From assembly GCA_964445985.1 (NCBI GenBank), contig CAYUMU010000021.1:1-64000 (forward strand): a DNA stretch of 64,000 nt, given 5' to 3'. Of this stretch, positions 8,117-17,172 are shown in pieces. The DNA is from CAYUMU01 sp964445985 (GTDB taxonomy: Bacteria; Planctomycetota; Planctomycetia; Pirellulales; S012-138). The notes beneath the pieces were generated by a model, which was not told the origin of the DNA, searched no databases, and worked only from the letters and a program-made list of their open reading frames with translations. Position 1 is the stretch's first letter, and each line of letters starts with the position of its first letter. The position numbers were made by a program, and so were the translations under genes.

Positions 8117-9658
8117 GTGAGTTTTACTCTTATGCCCAACACTCCTCCCGCTCCCGCCCATTCATTCTGTGGTCGCACTCGTCGTGAGTTTTTCTGGCAA
8201 GCTGGCGCTGGGTTTGCCAGTGTGGCGCTGGGGGGGATGCTTTCCGCGGATGGCTTCTTTCGCTCGGCAGAGGGAGCTGAGAAGCCTGCGGCCGGGGGAG
8301 CTGAGAAGCCTGCGGCCGGGGGGGCTGAAATACCTGCCGCTGGGTTTGCCAATCCGCTGGCGCCCAAGGAGCCGCATTTTACGCCGCGGGCCAAGAGTGT
8401 CATTTTTTTGTTTATGTATGGCGGTCCCAGCCATATTGACACTTTTGACTATAAGCCTTCCATGTATGGCATGGACGGCAAGACGGTGGATGTGAAGACC
8501 TTTGGCCGCGGCGGCAAACGCAACGGCGGGCGGATCGTGGAGCCGCGGTGGAAGTTCCAGCAGTATGGCGAATGCGGCAAGTGGATTAGCGACCTGTTCC
8601 CGAACCTGGGGCGCCAGGCCGATGATATTTGTTTTCTGAATTCAATGACCGCCGATAGTCCGATTCATGGCTCGGCAATGCTGATGATGAACTCGGGGCG
8701 TATTTTGAGCGGCAGCCCCGCGCTGGGGAGTTGGGTCAATTACGGTTTGGGCACGGTGAACGAGAACCTGCCGGGCTTTGTGGTGATGCTCGACCGCACC
8801 GGCGGCCCGATCAGCGGCGCCAAGAACTGGTCGAGCGGATTCATGCCGGCAACCTACCAAGGCACGGTGCTGCGTTCGCAAGGCCCGCCGATCTTGGACC
8901 TGGCTCGCCCTCAAGGCCTGAGCGAGGCCCTGCAACGCGACCTGCTGACTTCGCTGCAAGAGACCAATGGGCAGCACCTGGCCGCGCGGTCGGACAATAG
9001 CGAGTTGGCTGCGCGGATTGCCAGTTACGAACTGGCCTACAAGATGCAGCGGCACGCGCCGGAGGCCGTGGACCTATCGCAAGAGACCGAGGCCACGCTC
9101 AAGATGTACGGCGTCGATCAGCCACATACCCGCGACTTTGGGCAGCGCTGCCTGCTGGCGCGGCGGATGGTGGAGCGGGGCGTGCGATTCATTCAGCTGT
9201 ATTCGGGCGGCAACCACAACGACGCCAATTGGGACGCCCACGGCGACCTGCAGAAGAACCACAATTACCACGCCGGGGCAACCGACCAGCCCATCGCGGC
9301 CCTGATTCAAGACCTGAAGCAGCGCGGGATGCTCGACGACACGCTGATTGTGTGGGGGGGCGAATTTGGGCGCCAGCCGACGGCCGAGTACGCGCAAGGG
9401 ACGGGCCGCGACCACAATTCTTATGGCTTTACCATGTGGATGGCCGGCGGCGGCATAAAGGGAGGCCAGAGCATTGGGACGACCGATGAACTGGGTTCGG
9501 CCGCGGTCGAACGCCCGCTGCATGTCAAACAACTGCACGCCACGATTTTGCACTTGCTGGGTTTTGATCCCAATCGGCTTAGTTACTTTTACGGCGGGCT
9601 GGATCAGAAACTGGTGGGCGTGGAGGAGGTGGAGATGATTCGGGAGGCGGTGGCCTGA
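8117..9658 (+). CDS. DUF1501 (sulfatase-like) protein, Tat-exported
   Basis: This 513-aa protein of the DUF1501 family has an alkaline-phosphatase/sulfatase-like fold. The N-terminus carries a twin-arginine signal (RTRREFFWQAGAGFASVALGG), so it is exported folded. The conserved family blocks are present: VIFLFMYGGPSHIDTFDYKP near residue 95, the central NHNDANWDAHGD segment, and GGEFGRQPTAE with GRDHNSYGFTMW near the C-terminus. It is the usual partner of DUF1553 proteins (here at 4568). Directly after the Tat signal are three in-frame 24-nt repeats encoding GAE(K/I)PAAG, a flexible linker. The start is the GTG at 8117 or the ATG at 8132. Confidence 0.93.
   Translation: MSFTLMPNTPPAPAHSFCGRTRREFFWQAGAGFASVALGGMLSADGFFRSAEGAEKPAAGGAEKPAAGGAEIPAAGFANPLAPKEPHFTPRAKSVIFLFMYGGPSHIDTFDYKPSMYGMDGKTVDVKTFGRGGKRNGGRIVEPRWKFQQYGECGKWISDLFPNLGRQADDICFLNSMTADSPIHGSAMLMMNSGRILSGSPALGSWVNYGLGTVNENLPGFVVMLDRTGGPISGAKNWSSGFMPATYQGTVLRSQGPPILDLARPQGLSEALQRDLLTSLQETNGQHLAARSDNSELAARIASYELAYKMQRHAPEAVDLSQETEATLKMYGVDQPHTRDFGQRCLLARRMVERGVRFIQLYSGGNHNDANWDAHGDLQKNHNYHAGATDQPIAALIQDLKQRGMLDDTLIVWGGEFGRQPTAEYAQGTGRDHNSYGFTMWMAGGGIKGGQSIGTTDELGSAAVERPLHVKQLHATILHLLGFDPNRLSYFYGGLDQKLVGVEEVEMIREAVA
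8273..8344 (+). repeat. Three tandem 24-nt repeats in the DUF1501 linker
   Basis: Units at 8273-8296 and 8297-8320 are identical; 8321-8344 is diverged. Each encodes a GAEKPAAG-like octapeptide and keeps frame, so the copy number could vary without breaking the gene. Confidence 0.9.
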
Positions 9659-9739
9659 TTCGCCTGGGGGCTGGCTGCCGGCAACGGCTATTTCGTGCTT
9701 CACGGCTGGCGGGCGGCAACCAGACCCCAGCCACCCATC

Positions 9740-11785
9740 CTATCCTCGGGTGGCGACTCGGTAGACCCAGGCGGCCAGGGCCAGGAAGACGCCAAGGGAG
9801 ACGGCTTCCATGATGGCGTTGGCCGTGGCGGGGTTGGCAATGCCGGCAGTGAGCGAGGCAGCGACGTTCCACTTGGCCACGCCCAGCCAGGCGAGCGTTC
9901 CCAGGGCCACGCCCGTCAGCGATTCGCCGGCGATCATGCCGGAGGTGAGCAGGATGCCGGGGTCGCGGCTGCTTTCCTGGTCTTCGCGAATGCCTTTGCG
10001 CCGGGTTACCAGGTAATGCACGATGCCGCCGAGCAAGATGGGCACTGAAACTTCAAACGGCAGATAGGCCCCCACGGCCACGGGCATGACATAGAGGCGA
10101 AACCGCGAGCCTGCCCGCCGTAAGAAGAAGTCGGCGATCAGCAAGGCCACGCCGAGCAGCGCGCCGATACCGACCATATTCCAGGGGAGGTCTCCATCGC
10201 CAAAGAGGCCCTTGGCGAGTGCCGCGAAGAGGACGGCCTGGGGGGCGGACAGCTCGCTGCCACCGATTCCACCGGTGCCGGCGGCGAGGGAGCCTTCGGT
10301 GAGCACGTAAAGGACCGGTTGCATGACGAAGGCCGCCACCACCACGCCGAGCACCTGCATGATTTGTTGATAGCGGGGAGAGGCCCCGATGAGGTAGCCG
10401 GTTTTGAGGTCGTTGCAGACATCGCCGGAGGTGCAGGCCACGCAGCAGATGATGCCGGCGACGCCGAGGGTGGCCACCATGGCGTCCATGCCGGTGTAGC
10501 CAAAGAGCATGATCATGCCGCCGGTGCCGAGCACGGCGGTGATGGTCATGCCGGATACGGGGCTGTTGGAGTTGCCCACCAGGCCGACGATGTAGCTGGC
10601 GACGGCGGTAAAGAAGACGGCCATCACCAGCATGACGCTGGTGGCGAGGATGGTGAAGCCGAGGTTGTGATTCAGCATTCCGTAATAAACGGCCGCGGCC
10701 AGGCCGACGGAGAATAGCGCCAGCCCCACGAGGGTGGAACCGCGGAGATTGCGCTCGGTGACGTCGGTTTCTTGTGGTCCTTGGCCTCGATAGGCTTCCA
10801 CCATATCGACCACGGCCGCCCTGAGTCCGCCGCGGACGCGCCAAATGGAGGTCAAGCCCCCGAGCACCATTGCCCCCACGCCGATGTACCGCACCTTGGC
10901 TAACCAGACCTCTTCCGCCAGTACCAGGGGGCTGATGCCAGCTTGCGATGCGCCGGCGTACGACGTGCCGGCCCAGAATCCGGTCTCATGAAACCCAGGT
11001 TCAGGCATTCCCAGCAGCGGAATCGCCACCAGCCAGCCGATGGCGCCTCCCAGGAAGATTTGCACCGCGATGCCGAGGCCCACGATGTAGCCGACGGCGA
11101 GCAAGGCTGGCGAGAGGTCGGCGCCAAAGTAGAACACGCGCTGCGATGTGGCGCCGGCCCAGGCCACGGCGCCGCGGAGCAACTGCAATTGAGAAATGGC
11201 CAGCTTGAAGAGCACGCCCAGGGCAATTCCCAGGCCGACCAGCATGATTCCCTGGCGGGCTTCCGGCGCGGCGTCGTGGCCTTCGCCCGCTTCTTCGCCG
11301 GCGCGGAGCACTTCGGCGCAGGCCACGCCTTCGGGGTACTTTAGCTCGGGGCTGCCGACGACGAAGACGCGGCGCATGGGGATCATGAACAGGATGCCGA
11401 GGAGCCCGCCGGAGAGCGCGACAAGCGTGGTGGTCCAGAAGTCGAATGTTTTCCAATAGCCGATGAGGATGAGGGCCGGCATGGTGAAGATGATGCCGGC
11501 GGCGAGCGATTCGCCCGCGGAGGCGGCCGTTTGGACCAGGTTGGATTCGAGAATGGATTTTCGCCGGAGGATGCCTTGGAAGATGCCCATGGCGATGACG
11601 GCGGCGGGTATCGAGGCGGAGACGGTTATGCCGGCCTTGAGGCCCAGGTAGACGTTCGCAGCCCCCATGACCACCGAGAGAACCAGGGCCAGGATAACCG
11701 CGGGCGCCGTGAATTCCGCCGGGCGGCCTTGGGGGAAGAAGTCTACTGACCGCGAGGGGGTCGTGTTCGTCGAACGGGATTCCAT
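9740..11785 (-). CDS. OPT family oligopeptide transporter
   Basis: This integral membrane protein of about 681 aa belongs to the OPT family of proton-coupled peptide or metal-chelate importers. Its first hydrophobic segment includes the family motif region AANVYLGLKAGITVSASIP, and there are roughly 14-16 hydrophobic segments along the length. The conserved NSPVSGMTI segment is present near the middle, followed by GDVCNDLKTGYLIGASPR. The size is normal for bacterial OPT proteins. I use the ATG at 11785 with AGAGAAG upstream; an in-frame GTG six bases earlier is possible. The substrate cannot be deduced. It lies downstream of a secreted PQQ protein on the same strand. Confidence 0.93.
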   Translation of the reverse strand: MESRSTNTTPSRSVDFFPQGRPAEFTAPAVILALVLSVVMGAANVYLGLKAGITVSASIPAAVIAMGIFQGILRRKSILESNLVQTAASAGESLAAGIIFTMPALILIGYWKTFDFWTTTLVALSGGLLGILFMIPMRRVFVVGSPELKYPEGVACAEVLRAGEEAGEGHDAAPEARQGIMLVGLGIALGVLFKLAISQLQLLRGAVAWAGATSQRVFYFGADLSPALLAVGYIVGLGIAVQIFLGGAIGWLVAIPLLGMPEPGFHETGFWAGTSYAGASQAGISPLVLAEEVWLAKVRYIGVGAMVLGGLTSIWRVRGGLRAAVVDMVEAYRGQGPQETDVTERNLRGSTLVGLALFSVGLAAAVYYGMLNHNLGFTILATSVMLVMAVFFTAVASYIVGLVGNSNSPVSGMTITAVLGTGGMIMLFGYTGMDAMVATLGVAGIICCVACTSGDVCNDLKTGYLIGASPRYQQIMQVLGVVVAAFVMQPVLYVLTEGSLAAGTGGIGGSELSAPQAVLFAALAKGLFGDGDLPWNMVGIGALLGVALLIADFFLRRAGSRFRLYVMPVAVGAYLPFEVSVPILLGGIVHYLVTRRKGIREDQESSRDPGILLTSGMIAGESLTGVALGTLAWLGVAKWNVAASLTAGIANPATANAIMEAVSLGVFLALAAWVYRVATRG

Positions 11786-11893
11786 GCACACTTCTCTTTA
11801 CCAGGTTGCACGTCAAAGCGGCCCAAGATCGCAATCGACTGTCGCCCATGCGATCACCCTTTCAGGGTGAAATACCCATGAGGAGTCGAGAGG

Positions 11894-13168
11894 TTACTGG
11901 GCGCGCATGTCGTAGCACATCAGGCGGTCTTGATCACGGAGGTAGAGCATGCCGTGGGCGATGGCGGGGTGGCTCCAGGAGGGTTCCTTGGTGTATTCGG
12001 GTTTCCAGGTGCCCTTCAGGCGATATTCCTTGGGGGTGGCTTCGATCATGGCCAGCAGGCCGTCTTGGTAGCGGAAGATGAGATTGCCGTCGGCGTAGAT
12101 CACGGCGGCCGAACCTCGGCCTGGCCCTCGGGTGTTGCCGCCCCAGGCCACGTCGCCGGACTTCATTTCGACACAGATGGGGAAGCCATTGTTATGTTGA
12201 TGGCCGAAGTAGACGTAGCCGTTGTGGAGCACCATGCCGCCATGATGGTTTTGGAGGTCTTTGCCCGGCTTGAAATAGACTTCTTCGGCTTTCACACCGG
12301 CGCCGTCGGCAACCAGTTTGAGGAGTGCCGCGCCGGCGCCGTAGCCGGTGGAGGCGAAGACGTAATCGCCGTCGACCAGGGGCGTGGGAATGTTGGCGGT
12401 GCCGTTGGCAACCTGTCCGTAGCCCCAGAGGAATTCGCCGTCGGCGGCGCGGATGCCGATGACGCCTTGTCCGATGATTTGCACGTACTGTTTCACGCCG
12501 GCGCCGTGGGAGATGACGATGCTGGCGTAGCCGGCTCCGCGACCTTTGCCAAAGCTGGGCACGGTGGACCGCCAGACGTCTTCGCCGGTTTTCTTATTGA
12601 GGGCGACGAGCATGGCGTCTTTACCGCCGGGGGTGCAGAGCACGAGGTCGCCATCGACCAGGGGCGATTCGGAGTATCCCCAGCCCGACATCATTTGGCC
12701 GCGGAAGTCTTTTTGGAAGTTGCGTTTCCAGACCAGGGCTCCGTCGGCCGTTTTGAGGCAGGCGATTTGACCGTCGGAGGTGACGAAGTAGAGATGCTCG
12801 CCATCGACGCTGGGCGTGCTGCGCGAGCCTTCGTAGGAGTGCTTGGGCACGGCGTCGGTGACCGTGGTTTGCCAGAGTTGACGACCGTTGTTTGCCGCGA
12901 AGCAAACGGCCCCTTGGCCGTCGCTAAAGTTGCCGGTGGTGTAAACACGGCCATCTTCAATGGCCAGGCTGGCGAATCCACCGCCGACACCTTCGGTAGA
13001 CCAGACCAACCGGGGCTGGGTGTTTTCCCACGCTTGCTGCAAACCGGTTTCCGCCGACGCACCGGTGCGGTCAGCATTGCGGAAGCCGGGCCAATCGTCG
13101 GCAAAGGTTCCGACGCTCAGGCCCAGGCAGATGGTCAGGAACAGTAGACGCACGCCGACACGAATCAT
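11894..13168 (-). CDS. Secreted PQQ-like beta-propeller protein
   Basis: This 424-aa protein has a clean signal peptide (LLFLTICLGLSVGTFADDW, cleavage probably after TFA) and a BamB/PQQ-type eight-bladed propeller with repeated strands such as AVCFAANNGRQLWQT, IACLKTADGALVWK, and LVALNKKTGEDVWR. The family is abundant in Planctomycetes, and most members have no known enzymatic activity; several are thought to act as scaffolds. It lies 108 nt upstream of the OPT transporter on the same strand, which makes co-transcription possible. It is related in fold but not closely to the propeller at 2709. Confidence 0.9.
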   Translation of the reverse strand: MIRVGVRLLFLTICLGLSVGTFADDWPGFRNADRTGASAETGLQQAWENTQPRLVWSTEGVGGGFASLAIEDGRVYTTGNFSDGQGAVCFAANNGRQLWQTTVTDAVPKHSYEGSRSTPSVDGEHLYFVTSDGQIACLKTADGALVWKRNFQKDFRGQMMSGWGYSESPLVDGDLVLCTPGGKDAMLVALNKKTGEDVWRSTVPSFGKGRGAGYASIVISHGAGVKQYVQIIGQGVIGIRAADGEFLWGYGQVANGTANIPTPLVDGDYVFASTGYGAGAALLKLVADGAGVKAEEVYFKPGKDLQNHHGGMVLHNGYVYFGHQHNNGFPICVEMKSGDVAWGGNTRGPGRGSAAVIYADGNLIFRYQDGLLAMIEATPKEYRLKGTWKPEYTKEPSWSHPAIAHGMLYLRDQDRLMCYDMRAQ

Positions 13169-13686
13169 GGGAACCAGTCCACGCGTTAAGGGTTATTTGC
13201 TCGTTACCATCTTTGCAAGCCGCAGAGACCTTGAATGCCTTGACGTCGGTTTGCGGTTTACCCGCGTTGATACAAGAGAAAATCGGCGGCGCAGCGCTCG
13301 GCAGGCAAAATCGCACCCTGGCAACGCACGACTGGGGGGCCGCACTATCGCGCGGCGGCAGCCTCCGGATCGTCCACCGATCCGATTGCCAGTTTATTTG
13401 GTGGGAGAGAGGGTCGCAACGGACGAGCCGAAGATGCTGGCTTTGCGGCGTGCCGACGGCCTGGGCAGGTTTCCCCGATGGGTGGTCGGGCGCCGTTCGG
13501 CCCGGAGGCGGGCAGGTTCCCATTATTCCGTCTGTCGGGCAGTTTGGCGGTTTCGGCAAGTTTGCCGGCTGGGGCGGCCGAAGAAAACTTTACCCCCCTG
13601 CATCGGGAGTTTTGCACGCCTGGCCCGATGCTTCCCCCGCCCCGCCTCAGCCCGTTGGCATCTCGCAGATTGGAGCCTTACTGCCC
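13169..13686. other. Gene-free spacer with structured repeat
   Basis: This 518-bp stretch separates the divergent PQQ and thioredoxin genes. It holds one copy of an approximately 88-bp dispersed repeat (13182-13269). The rest is GC-rich and shows no convincing coding signal; an in-frame extension of the thioredoxin gene into it would give low-complexity Trp/Gly/Arg-rich sequence. Confidence 0.7.
13182..13269 (+). repeat. Dispersed structured repeat family 2, copy 1
   Basis: This unit aligns over its length with 37574-37660. Shared blocks include TTGCTCGTTA, GCAGAGA, AATGCC and GCGGTTTACCCGCGTT. It sits just upstream of the PQQ gene start on the opposite strand. Confidence 0.75.
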
Positions 13687-14154
13687 ATGAACATTCGCAA
13701 GCAGATCTTGTCGCTGTTGTTGATCCTGGCCCTTTCGCCGGTGGGCGAAGTGGCGGCGGAAACGATTGCCTGGCGTTACGACCTGGAGGCCGCCTGGCAA
13801 ACCACGCAGACCGAAGGCCGGCCGCTGTTGTTGTTTCTCACCAGCGACAATTGCCGTTACTGCGTGCTGATGAAGGATGGCACCTGGCGGAACCCGGAAG
13901 TGGCGGCCGCGGTGAATGCCCAGTTTGTGCCGGTGGAAGTGAACACGGCGGCGCAGCGGCACCTGATCGAGATACTCAACGTGAAGATTTTGCCGACGAC
14001 GTTGGTGATTTCGCCGAGTCGCGAGGTTTTGGAACGCGTGTCAGGCCATGTCAGCCCTGCCGAATTGCTGGCTCGTTTCGGCCGACTGCCGGAAGCGACG
14101 CTGCCGGTGGGGACTTCGCATGATCCGCCGCGGCACGATCGCGACGGGGACTAG
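13687..14154 (+). CDS. Periplasmic thioredoxin-like protein
   Basis: This 155-aa protein has a signal peptide (LLLILALSPVGEVAAE) followed by a thioredoxin fold. The redox motif CRYC lies in SDNCRYCVLMKDGTW (around residues 57-60), and a cis-Pro loop ILPTTLVISP follows. Such proteins reduce or isomerise disulfides or act in cytochrome maturation; YbbN/DsbD-gamma-like proteins are similar. The start is the ATG at 13687, since sequence upstream is not protein-like. Its stop overlaps the stop of the convergent tssM-like gene in the palindrome CTAG at 14151-14154. Confidence 0.85.
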   Translation: MNIRKQILSLLLILALSPVGEVAAETIAWRYDLEAAWQTTQTEGRPLLLFLTSDNCRYCVLMKDGTWRNPEVAAAVNAQFVPVEVNTAAQRHLIEILNVKILPTTLVISPSREVLERVSGHVSPAELLARFGRLPEATLPVGTSHDPPRHDRDGD

Positions 14155-15851
14155 AAGCCCCAGAGCATGAGCGCCGTGAGCAGCAGGAATATGCCGAGCG
14201 ATGTCCAGCCGATGGTTGTCCAGCGTCGGCAGCCGAGGTCTTCGGCCAGAGCTACTTCGGACCAGGCGAGTTGATCCTGGGTATCGAGCAGTTGCGGGAA
14301 GAAGCCTTCGGCAAAGCCCTGCTCTCGAACGGCATCGCAACCGGTGGCGGCCAGGAAGCAGCCTTGCAGTTGCCAATGGTAGGGGGCCGAGGCGAGAACT
14401 CCCCGCTCGACAATGCGTTGCAGGCGGGGCTCACGCTGCCGCAAGCTATCGACAAACTGGTAAATGCGCACATTGCCCTGGTGGTCGCGGACTTCTTGGC
14501 CGGGCTGGCCGAAGCGCACCAGGCGATAGGCCAGGGCTGGAATCAGGCTGCGAATTACCCACTGCAACGCTTGGGCCGCGACTTCGGGGGCGCGGCAATG
14601 ATCGCAAGGGGCCAGGTAGGGGAGCATGGCGCCCAACCGCCGATGGCGTTGCTCTTCGGGGAACCGCTCCAGCAGTTGCCGACAGCCGGGGGCCTGTTCC
14701 AGATCGCAAACCAGCAGATACAGGGGAGCGCGAACTTGCAGTCCCTCGCGCAACGTATCGAGATCGCGCTGCAAGAGCACGGCCGTTTGGTTGGCCTGGG
14801 TGGCGCCCTCGGTAGCCGCCAGTGGCACCAGGCAGAGCACACCATTGATGGGAGCGTAAGGGCGACGGGTGCGAACGATGAGCGAACAGACGTAACGCAG
14901 CCGGGCCGAGATGGCTTCGATTTCGTCGATCTCTTTGAGCAGGCGGGGGGCGGCGTGCCGGGGGCGCGGCGCCGCGGCCGGAGCCGTTGGCGGCGCAAGC
15001 ACCGCGGTGGCGCTGCCAACTGGGGAACTGCTGGCGGCGGGCGCGCTTTGCGTTGGGGCCGGGCTGTCGCTCGCCGCGGAGAAATCGGCCAGGCCTTGTT
15101 GCAATGCATCGAGGCTTTCGACTGCCGAGTTCGCGCCGCGGGCGTTGAAGTCGCTGGCGCTATCGAAGCCTTCGGTGGCCCAATCGCCACTGGGCAGGCT
15201 ATCAAAGGATGCTGCTTGGTTGCCGCGATGGGCGAGGCGCGCCAGGCGGGATTCTTCGGCGGCGTGCGCGGCGAACAATTCCGCCTGCCGGCCCAGGAGC
15301 GAGTTTTCGGCAATGGTGACGTAAATGCCTTGCTCGTTGGCGCTGACATGCAGCGGCGCATCTTTGCCACGCGGGGTCTGAGAAACGGTGAACGCCAGGC
15401 CGGTGCTGGTCATCAGGCTGGGTTCGGGGGCCGCGGTTCGTCCCAAAATCAAGAACAGCGGCGTGCGTTCCAGCGAAATGCCGGCGTGATCCAAGGCGGC
15501 CAGGGCTTCGTTCCAGGCGGCGTCGATATCGGGGTGGGGCGACTCCTGCCGGGGCATGGCGAGCAACTTGCGCAGCCACCAGGCAAACCAGGCCAGGGCA
15601 TAAACGAGGACGAACAGCAGCGGCAACCACAGAGCGCGCAGGGCGGGCCAGGGCGAACGGACGACGGATTCCAATCCGACCGCTTGATTCAAAATCGCCA
15701 GCCCCACGAGCACGCCTGCCAGGCAGAGCAGGTGCATGGTCCAGCGGAACCAGAGGCTGGCGGTGTGACTTCCCCGCACGCTCTTCACCGGAAACATGGC
15801 GGCTTTGCCCACCAGGGCGAAGCCGCGGCCGATCATTGCGAAGATTCCCAT
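14151..15851 (-). CDS. tssM: TssM/IcmF-like T6SS membrane protein, short form
   Basis: This 566-aa inner-membrane protein is equivalent to the N-terminal part of TssM, the large T6SS membrane-complex subunit. It has two TM helices (about 36-56 and 73-95) and a cytoplasmic domain with the IcmF-related block RRPYAPINGVLCLVPL (canonical 'RPINGVvl') and LYLLVCDLEQAPG. Where TssM normally carries a P-loop, this protein reads LFLILGRTAAPEPSLM (residues 132-147), so the GxxGxGKT is lost. It ends after a third TM (about 543-566, WTSLGIFLLLTALMLWGF), so the large periplasmic domain that contacts TssJ is absent. TssM is usually 1,100-1,300 aa. The stop codon looks genuine. It lies about 200 nt downstream of tssL on the same strand. 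Confidence 0.85.
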   Translation of the reverse strand: MGIFAMIGRGFALVGKAAMFPVKSVRGSHTASLWFRWTMHLLCLAGVLVGLAILNQAVGLESVVRSPWPALRALWLPLLFVLVYALAWFAWWLRKLLAMPRQESPHPDIDAAWNEALAALDHAGISLERTPLFLILGRTAAPEPSLMTSTGLAFTVSQTPRGKDAPLHVSANEQGIYVTIAENSLLGRQAELFAAHAAEESRLARLAHRGNQAASFDSLPSGDWATEGFDSASDFNARGANSAVESLDALQQGLADFSAASDSPAPTQSAPAASSSPVGSATAVLAPPTAPAAAPRPRHAAPRLLKEIDEIEAISARLRYVCSLIVRTRRPYAPINGVLCLVPLAATEGATQANQTAVLLQRDLDTLREGLQVRAPLYLLVCDLEQAPGCRQLLERFPEEQRHRRLGAMLPYLAPCDHCRAPEVAAQALQWVIRSLIPALAYRLVRFGQPGQEVRDHQGNVRIYQFVDSLRQREPRLQRIVERGVLASAPYHWQLQGCFLAATGCDAVREQGFAEGFFPQLLDTQDQLAWSEVALAEDLGCRRWTTIGWTSLGIFLLLTALMLWGF

Positions 15852-16004
15852 GGGTAGATCCGGAGGTAAGCGTTGAAGCTGGGTTTGGCAATCAGGGCGG
15901 GCTGGTTGGGAGTGGCCCGATCAAGCCGGGCGTCTCGGCAGTGCGCGGTTGCGGTGCGGCGGCTGATTCAATGCGAACGAGTCATCATTTCCCCACATGG
16001 TCGC

Positions 16005-16044
16005 CTTTCGCTTCGCGAAAGGGTTTTCTTTCGCGGAGCGAAAG
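16005..16044. repeat. Paired 17-nt CTTTCGC hairpins
   Basis: Two hairpins, 16005-16021 and 16028-16044, each have the stem CTTTCGC/GCGAAAG with 3-nt loops (TTC, GGA). They lie in the tssL-tssM spacer just after the tssL stop, where they could act as a processing or partial termination signal. The second is repeated exactly at 35868-35884. Confidence 0.8.
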
Positions 16045-16053
16045 ACGACTTTG

Positions 16054-16713
16054 TTAGTTCGAAAGTTGTTCCATGAGGAAGAACGCGGCAATGGGTATCA
16101 GGGCCAGCAGCAGCACCCAGCCGGTGACCAGCATGGTTTGCAAGCGTTCGCGTCCGCGCAGCGGCGGCACGTTGGGAGAGGGCGCCAGTTCGGCGATGGC
16201 GCCCCAATCGAGATCGGGCACTCTTCCCAATCGACGGCTGGCCGATGCGATCCAGCGCGACAGCCGGTCGGGCCGTTCGCGGAGCTCACCCCGGAAGCCG
16301 AGCATCACGCACTGCAAGAAGACCTCGGCGGAGTCGGAACCGGTTCGCAGTTGGGCCGCTTCGGCCTGTTGCCAGAATTTCCAAGCGCGGTCGTTGGTGC
16401 CGTAAAGCTCGACTTCCAGCTTTTGTTCATTCCAGCGGCCGCCCCAGGCAGAGGGGGACGTGAAGAGCTCGTCGAGCCAGCAGACCAGCGCATACCGCAC
16501 GCCGAGGAACCGCTCTTCGTGATCGTCGCGACTGCCGGCCGGATCGCCGCCGTAGTCGGCCATTTGGCGGGCAGCCCGATCGACGAGCAGCATCTCTTTC
16601 AAGATGGCCTGTTCTTGATCGAGATCGTGAGCCTGACTTTGCGCCAACTGTTCTTGCAGGCGCAATCCATACGACAGGATCGGAAAGACCAGCTTGGCAA
16701 GGGGCTCTCGCAT
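16054..16713 (-). CDS. tssL: TssL/DotU T6SS inner-membrane protein
   Basis: This 219-aa DotU-family protein forms with TssM the inner-membrane platform of the T6SS. The cytoplasmic hook-like domain is evident (VFPILSYGLRLQEQL near the N-terminus; YALVCWLDELFTSPSAWGGRW; the EVFLQCVMLGFRGE segment typical of DotU). A single C-terminal TM (TGWVLLLALIPIAAFFLM) ends the protein; there is no peptidoglycan-binding OmpA extension. I chose the ATG at 16713; the open frame upstream of it is Pro/Arg-rich and unlike the family. It is transcribed divergently from tssA and upstream of the short tssM. Confidence 0.9.
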   Translation of the reverse strand: MREPLAKLVFPILSYGLRLQEQLAQSQAHDLDQEQAILKEMLLVDRAARQMADYGGDPAGSRDDHEERFLGVRYALVCWLDELFTSPSAWGGRWNEQKLEVELYGTNDRAWKFWQQAEAAQLRTGSDSAEVFLQCVMLGFRGELRERPDRLSRWIASASRRLGRVPDLDWGAIAELAPSPNVPPLRGRERLQTMLVTGWVLLLALIPIAAFFLMEQLSN

Positions 16714-17172
16714 GGTGGTTGCGCTCGTGAGTCGTGGGAGGGTTTCGGCGGGGTGGTGGGGATGCCAGGGCGGGTTGCGCTGGCAACAGCTGGCAGGCGT
16801 GCGAGACCATCGGGCGCGGCCGGCGAGTTGGTTCCGCCGCCCAATGGTCCCACCTGGATACATACGACACGGGGTTGGCTTGGCAAGCGAAACGCTGGGC
16901 CAGTTGTGGCGATGCGGGGGGATTCTTGGCGGCGGCGGGGGTGGCCAAGCCAGGGGGAAGATTTGAGTTTTTTTGCTCCGGCGCCGGATTGTGTTCTAGG
17001 TTTTCTCAGGTGGTGGTTGGAGCCCCCCCGACTGTTGGGAAGACTTGCCTCCCCGGATTGAACATCCCGCACGAATAACGTCGGATTCGTTGATTGCCAA
17101 CGACGCCGACCCACCTGCCGCTTTCACGCCCCGCCCTCGTTGTTGTCACGAACTTCAGCCATTCCGGTTTTG
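16714..17172. other. Divergent tssL/tssA intergenic region
   Basis: These 459 bp separate the two arms of the T6SS locus and must hold the promoters for both. I see no recognisable operator or bacterial enhancer-binding site that I could defend. No gene is apparent. Confidence 0.6.

Noticed and set aside
13213..13686. N-terminal extension of the thioredoxin gene
   Set aside because: Translated sequence is Trp/Gly/Arg-rich and unlike any domain; the ATG at 13687 places a normal signal peptide at the start.
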